From an uncultured Acetobacteraceae bacterium (lineage in GTDB: Bacteria; Pseudomonadota; Alphaproteobacteria; Acetobacterales; Acetobacteraceae), in NCBI GenBank assembly GCA_903907955.1, contig CAIVPZ010000052.1, positions 1 through 53,626 on the forward strand: a DNA stretch of 53,626 bases, in the 5' to 3' direction. Positions 17,699 to 23,681 of the stretch are shown piece by piece. The translations under genes and the position numbers were made by a program. Under the pieces are notes generated by a model that saw only the letters and a program-made list of their open reading frames with translations, ran no database searches and was not told the origin of the DNA. Numbering within the stretch: the first letter of the stretch is position 1; every line of letters begins with the position of its first letter.

Positions 17699-18538
17699 AT
17701 GCCGAGTATGACGGATGCCATGAGCAGCCTGGCCCATTCCATCGCACATCTCCGCGGTGACCGGGTCGAGGCGGCGATGCAGCGCCGCAAGGCAACCAAT
17801 GACCGCGCCATGGCGGTTGAGTCGCAGATCAAAACGACCATGGAAGCAAGGCTCGCGGCAGCCCGCGCCTACCGGGCGGCGGCATCGGCGACAGCGACCC
17901 AGCGGTCGAAGGATATGCACGCGACCCTGGCGTCCCACCGGCGCGGCCGGCAGGCGATGCGCCAGCACCACCTCGACTCCGCCGCGATGCAAAGCCGCCA
18001 GCTGGCGTCGTTCAGGAAGACGCTGGGCAGCAGCGTCGGCGCCATGCGCGATGCTTTCAGCAACGATCTGCAGGCCCTGCGCAGCGGGCAACGGATTGAG
18101 CTGGCTGCCTTCACGACCAATCTGTCCGCCGGCGTTGACGGCATGCGCGCCGGGTTTCGCAGCGAGCTGAAGGACGAGCGCGCGGCGCTGAAAGCCGCGG
18201 CGGACGCGGTGCATCACGCGTTGGATGAGGCCACGCGCGATCGTCAGGGCGCCAGGGACGCCTGGCACGGCCGCAAGCCGGCACCGCCCGCCCGTCCTGC
18301 CGCACATGCCGCGCCAGCCGCCGACCGTCAGCAACGCCCCGCGCCGGCGCCGCGACCCGCCGAGCCGCCGCCAGCCAGTCCTCCCCGGCCGCCGGTGAAA
18401 GCCGCCGAGCCGGCACCGAAGCCGCAGGCAATGAGCGGCACGCCGGCGGAAGCGCCGGCGCGTGAAGGCAAGTCGCATGCCGGGCCGCGCGGGCATGGCG
18501 GATCGTCCGCGCCGTCCGAAGGCGGAGGGTCATCGTGA
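17699..18538 (+). CDS. gvpC: GvpC-like gas vesicle outer-surface protein
   Basis: A 279-residue alanine-rich helical protein. Residues about 100-165 contain two aligned 33-residue repeats. Their first halves, FRKTLGSSVGAMRDAFSNDL and FTTNLSAGVDGMRAGFRSEL, share F1, L5, V9, M12-R13, F16 and L20. A weaker 32-residue unit precedes them. A 33-residue helical repeat is the hallmark of cyanobacterial GvpC, which clamps GvpA ribs and strengthens the vesicle. The last 90 residues are Pro/Ala/Gly-rich and disordered. The ATG at 17699 has GGAGG five bases upstream. Position directly after gvpA and before gvpN matches gvpC in other clusters. Assignment rests on repeat period and context; a tail with no known role is unusual. 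Confidence 0.6.
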   Translation: MPSMTDAMSSLAHSIAHLRGDRVEAAMQRRKATNDRAMAVESQIKTTMEARLAAARAYRAAASATATQRSKDMHATLASHRRGRQAMRQHHLDSAAMQSRQLASFRKTLGSSVGAMRDAFSNDLQALRSGQRIELAAFTTNLSAGVDGMRAGFRSELKDERAALKAAADAVHHALDEATRDRQGARDAWHGRKPAPPARPAAHAAPAADRQQRPAPAPRPAEPPPASPPRPPVKAAEPAPKPQAMSGTPAEAPAREGKSHAGPRGHGGSSAPSEGGGSS

Positions 18539-19581
18539 ACGACCTGAGCACGCTGGAAGAAACCCTCGTCGCCCAACCGGGCGGCGAGGCCGAGGATGAT
18601 GCCCTTGCCCTGGAGCCGAGCAAGGAATTCGTGGTGACGCCGGCGATCCTGGCGATCACCGAACGGGCGCTGGCCTATCTGCACACCGGCTACGCGGTGC
18701 ATCTGAGCGGGCCGGCCGGCACCGGCAAGACCACGCTGGCATTCCATATCGCCGCCCAGCTCGGCCGGCCGGCGGTGCTGCTGCACGGCGATCATGAGTT
18801 CGGCAGCTCCGACCTGGTCGGCCGCGAGAGCGGCTATCGCAAGTCGCGGGTGGTGGACAACTACATCTCCTCGGTGGTCAAGCTGGAGGAGGAAGGCCGC
18901 GCGCTGTGGACCGACAACCGGATCACCACCGCCTGCCGGCTCGGCCAGACCATCATCTACGACGAGTTCAACCGCAGCAAGGCGGAAGCCAACAACCCGT
19001 TCCTGAGCATCCTGTCCGAAGGCGTGCTGAACGTGCCCCGCCTGCATGGGCGCGGTGAAGGCTATGTCAGCGTCCATCCGCTGTTCCGGGCGATCTTCAC
19101 CTCCAACCCGAGCGAGTATGCGGGCGTCCACCGTGCCCAGGATGCGTTGCTCGACCGGGTGATCACCATCGAACTCGGCCATTATGATCGTGAAACAGAG
19201 ATCCAGATCACCGCGAGCCGGTCCGGTGTGAGCCTGACCGCCGCCACCCGGATCGTCGATCTGGTGCGGCTGTGCCGCAACGAAAGCCGCCAGCCGCATT
19301 ATCCGACCATCCGCGCCTGCATCGCCGTCGCCCGGGTGCTGGCCTACTGCGATGCCGATGCCGAGCCGAACGATCCGGTGTTCCTCGGCGCCTGCGGCGA
19401 TATCCTTGGTCCGGCGCTGCGCCGGGAAGCCAATGGCGACACTGTGATGACCGACCAGGTGGCGGCGACCGGGCAGGTCATGCGATTGATCCGCAACGTC
19501 TGCGGCGCGGATGTGCCGGCCGATGTGGCGGCGGCGATCCAGGCCGGCGGACCGCGTTCACGGCGGAGGGCACGGCCATGA
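18535..19581 (+). CDS. gvpN: GvpN, MoxR-type AAA ATPase for gas vesicle assembly
   Basis: The 348-residue protein has Walker A GPAGTGKTT near residue 61, the GDHEFGSSDLVG segment and Walker B TIIYDEFNRSKAEANN, all typical of GvpN. FTSNPSEYAGVHRAQDALLDR is the sensor/arginine-finger region. GvpN is an AAA+ ATPase thought to help enlarge gas vesicles during assembly. It starts with GTG at 18535, overlapping the preceding stop (GTGA) with GGAGG upstream, and ends in an ATGA overlap with the next gene, so it is translationally coupled on both sides. The C-terminal basic tail (RSRRRARP) is short. Confidence 0.95.
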   Translation: MNDLSTLEETLVAQPGGEAEDDALALEPSKEFVVTPAILAITERALAYLHTGYAVHLSGPAGTGKTTLAFHIAAQLGRPAVLLHGDHEFGSSDLVGRESGYRKSRVVDNYISSVVKLEEEGRALWTDNRITTACRLGQTIIYDEFNRSKAEANNPFLSILSEGVLNVPRLHGRGEGYVSVHPLFRAIFTSNPSEYAGVHRAQDALLDRVITIELGHYDRETEIQITASRSGVSLTAATRIVDLVRLCRNESRQPHYPTIRACIAVARVLAYCDADAEPNDPVFLGACGDILGPALRREANGDTVMTDQVAATGQVMRLIRNVCGADVPADVAAAIQAGGPRSRRRARP

Positions 19582-19889
19582 GCTCACGGATACCGGCGCG
19601 GGGCCTCGCCGCCCTGCGCACGCTGGCGGGCAAGTCGGAAACCCGCGTGCCGGCCTACAAGGCGTATCTGCGGGTCAGCTTCCTGGAGCTGGAACGCGCC
19701 CGGCACGGCCAGGAAATCGGCACCGCGCAGGCCCGGGTGGAACGGATGCTCGCCCGCTGCCGGGAGATCGAGGCGGAGAAGGCGACGATCCTGGCGGCGG
19801 CGGGCGAGCCAAGTGCCAGTGCGATCGCGACGCCGGCCGCGGTGCGAACCCTGCGCCAGGGAAAGCGCCGGTTCGGCGTGAATTACTGA
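19578..19889 (+). CDS. Small gas vesicle cluster protein, function unknown
   Basis: The 103-residue basic protein is mostly helical and Arg/Glu-rich (PAYKAYLRVSFLELERARHGQE, ARVERMLARCREIEAEKATIL), with a possible short coiled coil at 35-75 and a basic C-terminus (LRQGKRRFGVNY). I do not recognise a family by motif. Its ATG overlaps the gvpN stop (ATGA), so it is coupled to gvpN. In other proteobacterial gas vesicle clusters a small gene called gvpV follows gvpN, and this one may be equivalent; that is a positional argument only. Confidence 0.7.
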   Translation: MSSRIPARGLAALRTLAGKSETRVPAYKAYLRVSFLELERARHGQEIGTAQARVERMLARCREIEAEKATILAAAGEPSASAIATPAAVRTLRQGKRRFGVNY

Positions 19890-19956
19890 TTACCGGGCGG
19901 GACGCATGGGCCCATGCGCACCGCCTTTGCCGAGGCATTCCATTCCGGAGCCAGCC

Positions 19957-20322
19957 ATGCAAGCCAACAAATCCGAGACCCAGGGGCATCCGGCGAAGGG
20001 CGCGCCGCCACCGCCGCCGCAGCCGCGCGGGCGATCGGCCAGAACGGCGGCGGCCAGCGGCCTGGTCGCCGCCAGCGACGCCGTGCGGGCCTTCTTCGTC
20101 AACGAACTGCAGGCGCACGAAGTCCGCATCACCAAGATCGGCGCCTCCAGCGCAGCCGATGCCGTGTGGGAGGCCGAAGCGGAGATCCTGGTGCCGGACA
20201 TGGCAATCATGACGCTGGGCCTGGAACTGACCCAGGAAGTGCTCGAACGCCAGCGCTATGTCGTGCACCTGGACCGCGCGCTCGCGGTCACCAGCTACGA
20301 ACAGCTCGACGGCGATGAATGA
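19957..20322 (+). CDS. GvpO-like small accessory protein
   Basis: The 121-residue protein has a disordered Pro/Arg-rich N-terminus (residues 1-45), then a compact domain: VRAFFVNELQAHEVRITKIG, VWEAEAEILVPD, RYVVHLDRALAVTSYEQL. The pattern of a conserved Trp followed by a VPD segment and a final Y-x-x-x-LD...VTSYE strand resembles GvpO, an essential accessory protein of haloarchaeal gas vesicles. GGAG lies seven bases before the ATG. The spacing between the VPD and LD motifs is longer than I would expect for GvpO, so a distinct family remains possible. Confidence 0.5.
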   Translation: MQANKSETQGHPAKGAPPPPPQPRGRSARTAAASGLVAASDAVRAFFVNELQAHEVRITKIGASSAADAVWEAEAEILVPDMAIMTLGLELTQEVLERQRYVVHLDRALAVTSYEQLDGDE

Positions 20323-20379
20323 CCGGACGCGGATGGCCGTGCCTGCGCGGCGATTCGTGGATCGGTCACGAGGTGAGAG

Positions 20380-21114
20380 ATGACGCTGTATGTTTATGCC
20401 ATTACGCAAGCCGATGCGGTGGGGACCGACCTGCCCGAAGGCATAGCCGGGCAGCCGGTATTTCAGATCGCGTCCGGGCCGCTTGCGGCCTTTGTCAGTG
20501 AATACCAGGCGGCGATGATCCGCGCGGAGCGCCGGCACATCGCCGCCAGCCAGCGCGTGCTGCGGGCCTTGCAGGACGGGACCGACCTGCTGCCGATGAC
20601 GTTCGGCACCCTGGTGCCCACCGCCGACGCGGTCGTCAGCCTGCTTTCCCGCCATCAGGAGACACTGCTTGCCCAGCTCGACCGGGTCGGCGGTGCGGTC
20701 GAGATGGGCGTGCGGCTCGATCTCGATGTGCCCGATCCGATCGCCTACCTGGTTGCCCATTCGCCCGAACTGCAGCAGGCGCGGGACCGCACCTTCGGAC
20801 GGCGCAAGCCGCCGACGCACGAGGAACGGATCCGGCTCGGTCAGCTCTGCGAGGGGGCGCTGCGCCGCTACCAGGAGGCGCAGGCGGCGCAGCTGGTGGC
20901 GCTGCTGACGCCGGCCTGCAGCGCGATCTCGCAGTTGCCGACGCAGAGCGACCAGCAGATCGCCAACCTTGCCGTGCTGGTGCCGCGCGCCGGGGTGGAG
21001 GCATTCGAGGCGGCGGTCCAGGAGGCGGCGGAGAAGTTTGCCGACGACCTGGCGTTCAAGCTGAACGGGCCGTGGCCGCCGCATAATTTCGTCCGGCTGG
21101 CGCTGGACAGCTGA
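20380..21114 (+). CDS. gvpF: Gas vesicle protein GvpF/GvpL
   Basis: The 244-residue protein matches the GvpL/GvpF family. It opens LYVYAITQAD, contains FGTLVP (residues about 70-75) and LDLDVPDP, and ends KLNGPWPPHNFVRLAL, the family's C-terminal signature. GvpF/L proteins are accessory factors that bind GvpA and other Gvp proteins and are needed to start vesicle formation. The ATG at 20380 lies 57 bases after the preceding stop, with a GAGGTGAGAG ribosome site. A second, more divergent member is encoded at 28001-28858. Confidence 0.95.
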   Translation: MTLYVYAITQADAVGTDLPEGIAGQPVFQIASGPLAAFVSEYQAAMIRAERRHIAASQRVLRALQDGTDLLPMTFGTLVPTADAVVSLLSRHQETLLAQLDRVGGAVEMGVRLDLDVPDPIAYLVAHSPELQQARDRTFGRRKPPTHEERIRLGQLCEGALRRYQEAQAAQLVALLTPACSAISQLPTQSDQQIANLAVLVPRAGVEAFEAAVQEAAEKFADDLAFKLNGPWPPHNFVRLALDS

Positions 21115-21156
21115 CTGCCGCGCGGTGCGCAGGCACCGCATGTCGAAGGAACTCCC

Positions 21157-21417
21157 ATGCTGTTGATCGACGATCTGCTGATGTCACCCGTCCGCGGACT
21201 GATGTTCGTGCTGCGCGAGGTCGCGAAGTCGGCAGAGGCGGAGCAGGAGGCCGAGGAACGCACGGTGATGGCCCAACTCTCGGCGCTGCACCGCGCGCTC
21301 GACAATGGCGAGATCACCGAGGACGCCTTCGACGCGCAGGAGAGCCGGTTGCTGGCACGGCTCGACCACATCCGCGGAACAGAGCCGGGCGATGATGCCG
21401 GTTCGAATGGCACCTGA
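21157..21417 (+). CDS. gvpG: Gas vesicle protein GvpG
   Basis: The 86-residue protein has the GvpG pattern: LLIDDLLMSPVRGLMFVLREVAK followed by a charged helix (EAEQEAEERTVMAQLSALHRALDNGEITEDAFD) and ESRLLARLDHIR. GvpG is a small accessory protein required early in vesicle assembly. AAGGAA precedes the ATG. The 3' end overlaps the likely start of the GvpA-GvpK fusion gene by 26 bases. Confidence 0.92.
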   Translation: MLLIDDLLMSPVRGLMFVLREVAKSAEAEQEAEERTVMAQLSALHRALDNGEITEDAFDAQESRLLARLDHIRGTEPGDDAGSNGT

Positions 21418-22090
21418 CCCGGCATGCCGGGGCGTCGCCAAGGGGCCGCCAGCGAAGGCGTCGGTGTGGTCCTCGGTCGGCGCGCAGGTGCGCACCGAAG
21501 GGCTCGGCTCGCTTGCCGACGCGCTGGACCGCATTCTCTGCAAGGGGGTGGTGGTTGATGGCGCGGTGACGATCGGGGTGGCCGGGGTGGAACTGATACT
21601 GCTCGATCTGCGCCTGTTGCTCGCCGCCGTTGACACTGTCTACCCTGAAGGGAATTTCTTCGGCGGCTGTCCCGGCCCGGTGGACCCGCCGCGCCCGGCC
21701 GCGCTGCCGGCGCCGCCCGCTCCGGCATATCCCGCGCCGTCGCCTGCGCCATTTGCATCGCCCCCGCCGCCCACGCGCCCGGCCGGCGGCGGTGAACCGT
21801 CGGTCCGCATGTCGCTGTTGCCGGAGGACGCTGCGCCGGCGGACGGAACGCCCGGCGGCAAGGGGCCGCAACAGGGCCTGATCAAGCTCGTGCTCACGCT
21901 CGTGAACCTGTTGCACGAGGTGCTGGAACGCCAGGCGGTCCGCCGCATGGACAACGGGACACTGACGCCGGCACAGGTCGAGGATGTCGGCACCGCGCTG
22001 TATGCCCAGGCCATGGAGATAGCCCGGCTGCGGCAGCTCTTCGGGCTGTCGGAGTCGGACCTGACGCTTCGCCTGTCGGCCTCCGGCTGA
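21392..22090 (+). CDS. Fusion of a GvpA/GvpJ-type domain with GvpK
   Basis: One uninterrupted frame of 232 residues joins two proteins normally made separately. Residues 39-84 form a GvpA/J-type domain (LADALDRILCKGVVVDGAVT, IGVAGVELILLDLRLLLAAV). Residues 85-155 form a Pro/Ala-rich linker. Residues 158-230 form GvpK (QQGLIKLVLTLVNLLHEVLE, RQAVRRMDNGTLTPAQVEDV, FGLSESDLTLRL). GvpK and the minor GvpA-like proteins are assembly factors. The start is uncertain: ATG at 21392, 21395 or 21407 all overlap or abut gvpG and none has a strong ribosome site. The first 38 residues show no family similarity. gvpJ follows after 20 bp. Confidence 0.85.
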   Translation: MMPVRMAPDPACRGVAKGPPAKASVWSSVGAQVRTEGLGSLADALDRILCKGVVVDGAVTIGVAGVELILLDLRLLLAAVDTVYPEGNFFGGCPGPVDPPRPAALPAPPAPAYPAPSPAPFASPPPPTRPAGGGEPSVRMSLLPEDAAPADGTPGGKGPQQGLIKLVLTLVNLLHEVLERQAVRRMDNGTLTPAQVEDVGTALYAQAMEIARLRQLFGLSESDLTLRLSASG

Positions 22091-22110
22091 ACCACGCGAA
22101 GGAATTTGCC

Positions 22111-22449
22111 ATGCCGGCCGACCACGCAATGGTCCACGCCACCGAGAGCACGAATCTCGCTGATCTGCTCGAACGCATTCTCGACAAGGGTATCGTCATC
22201 GCCGGCGATATCCATGTGAAGCTGGTCGAGGTCGAGCTGCTCACCATCCAGTTGCGGCTGGTGATATGCTCGGTCGACAAGGCACGCGAGCTTGGGCTCG
22301 ACTGGTGGAGCCGCGACGCCCGGCTGAACCGCGACGCCGCCCAACAGGAATCGGCGATCGCCGCATTCGGCGAACGGCTGTCGCGGATCGAGCAGGCGGT
22401 GGGCGTTCCCGCCGGGCCGGCCGCAATCGAGAGGAGGGTAACCGCATGA
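22111..22449 (+). CDS. gvpJ: Gas vesicle protein GvpJ (GvpA family)
   Basis: The 112-residue protein belongs to the GvpA/J/M family: [52 protein letters not shown]. The IAGDI and DWW features match GvpJ rather than GvpA. A C-terminal extension of about 40 residues is probably helical (AAQQESAIAAFGERLSRIEQ). GvpJ is a minor GvpA homologue needed for nucleation of the vesicle. GAAGGAA precedes the ATG, and the stop overlaps the gvpH start (ATGA). Confidence 0.92.
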   Translation: MPADHAMVHATESTNLADLLERILDKGIVIAGDIHVKLVEVELLTIQLRLVICSVDKARELGLDWWSRDARLNRDAAQQESAIAAFGERLSRIEQAVGVPAGPAAIERRVTA

Positions 22450-22946
22450 GCAAGGATGATGACAGGCTGGGCGGGTTTTCGAAACTTGCCGGCGGGCTTG
22501 GCGACCTGATCAAGGTGCTGACGGATCTCGACAAGAGCGGCAACCTGCCGCGCCACGGCCGCCGCGAGAAGGATGGGGTGGTGGTGGAATACTCGGTCGG
22601 CAAACGGACGCTGGACAGCGGGCGCGAGGAGCCGTCGCCACCGGCCGAGGCGCCGCGCGCCAGGTCCGGGCAACGCACCGCAACGCGCAGCGAGGTTGAG
22701 CTGCTTGAGCCGGTGACCGACATGTTCGACGAGCCGGACGAGACCTTGCTGCTGTTCGAGCTGCCGGGAGTCGATCGGGAGGACATCCGCTGTCTGCTGG
22801 ACGGCGATATCCTGCTGCTCGAGGCCAAGGCCGACGGCCGGCTGTACCGCAAGGAAGTGCTGATCGAGGCGAAGCTGGCCGGCGGCGCACCGCAACTGCG
22901 GCTGCACAACGGCGTGCTGGAGGTTCGCCTGAAGAAAGCGGCCTGA
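22446..22946 (+). CDS. gvpH: GvpH-like small heat-shock (Hsp20-type) protein
   Basis: The 166-residue protein has an N-terminal GvpH-type segment (LGGFSKLAGGLGDLIKVLTD, VVVEYSVGKRTLD) and a C-terminal alpha-crystallin/Hsp20-like domain (TDMFDEPDETLLLFELPGVD, DGDILLLEAKADGRLYRKEV, LHNGVLEVRLKK). GvpH is a chaperone-like accessory of gas vesicle formation. The ATG at 22446 overlaps the gvpJ stop and GGAGGGTA lies upstream. The gene is followed by a long inverted repeat and a 137-bp gap, a possible break between transcription units. Confidence 0.9.
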   Translation: MSKDDDRLGGFSKLAGGLGDLIKVLTDLDKSGNLPRHGRREKDGVVVEYSVGKRTLDSGREEPSPPAEAPRARSGQRTATRSEVELLEPVTDMFDEPDETLLLFELPGVDREDIRCLLDGDILLLEAKADGRLYRKEVLIEAKLAGGAPQLRLHNGVLEVRLKKAA

Positions 22947-22954
22947 GAGTTTGT

Positions 22955-23019
22955 GAATGAATGCCCGCGACGCTCCGATCCAGCCGTAGACGCTCAATGA
23001 TATCAGCGGGCGTTCATTC
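22955..23019. repeat. 14-bp inverted repeat enclosing a 7-bp direct repeat
   Basis: The arms 22955-22968 (GAATGAATGCCCGC) and 23006-23019 pair at 13 of 14 positions around a 37-base centre. Inside, GACGCTC occurs twice (22969-22975 and 22989-22995), 20 bp apart. It lies just after gvpH. No U-run follows either arm. It could be an RNA processing structure or a protein-binding site. Confidence 0.6.
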
Positions 23020-23083
23020 GCAGGTTCGATTGCTTCACAAGCGCTGAGAGCGCAGGGCGCAACACGAAACCGAGCACAGCAGC

Positions 23084-23644
23084 ATGCCACATCTGCTCTA
23101 CGTTCCGGTCGTGCACAGCAGCGCCGACATGGGCTCGGCCGCGTCCGGCTATAAGGACGCCTTCATCGCCCGCTTCGGCGAGCACAAATGGCATCAGCGC
23201 TGCGAAGAATACAACGCGATCTGGCGCGCGATCCGCGAGGGCGTGGACCGGGTGATCGAACAGCATGGCGTGGCGATGCACCACGTGAAGCTGTACCAGG
23301 ACAGTCTGCCGGTGTGCGGCCGTGAGGCGGCGCTGGTGGCGCACATGGCCGCCGAGGGCAGCGAGAACCACGCCCTGCTGAGCGCGCTCATGCAGCGCGG
23401 CGCGGTGCTGGTCGGCAGCGAGGCGCCCGATCTGCTGCTGGAGGAATATCGCCTGCTGCAGGCGCCCGATCACACCGAGGCGCAGGCCGCTGCCCTGCTG
23501 GAGCAGCGCGACCGGTTCATTGCCGAGCGCATCGTCGGAACCCTCGGCGCGGATGAGCTGGGCATCCTGTTCATCGGCGCCCTGCATCAGGTGCAGCGTT
23601 ATCTGCCGTCGCAGATCGCTGTCGAGTACGTGCCGATCAATTAG
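23084..23644 (+). CDS. Uncharacterised protein in the gas vesicle cluster
   Basis: This 186-residue soluble protein is not one I recognise. It opens with MPHLLYVPVVHSSADMGSAA, continues with a Trp- and acidic-rich helical section (EHKWHQRCEEYNAIWRAIRE, VDRVIEQHGVAMHHVKLYQD), and ends with LGILFIGALHQVQRYLPSQI and a strand (VEYVPIN). The GILFIGALH segment resembles a strand-turn-helix of a nucleotide-binding or signalling fold, but no catalytic motif is visible. It has no signal peptide. It lies between gvpH and the CDC48-type ATPase, 38 bp before the latter, so the two are probably co-transcribed. The ribosome site is weak. It could be a client or adaptor of the ATPase; this is inference only. 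Confidence 0.8.
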   Translation: MPHLLYVPVVHSSADMGSAASGYKDAFIARFGEHKWHQRCEEYNAIWRAIREGVDRVIEQHGVAMHHVKLYQDSLPVCGREAALVAHMAAEGSENHALLSALMQRGAVLVGSEAPDLLLEEYRLLQAPDHTEAQAAALLEQRDRFIAERIVGTLGADELGILFIGALHQVQRYLPSQIAVEYVPIN

Positions 23645-23681
23645 AGTCGCAGGCAGCCACCGGCTGCCGTTGGAGGAGCCA

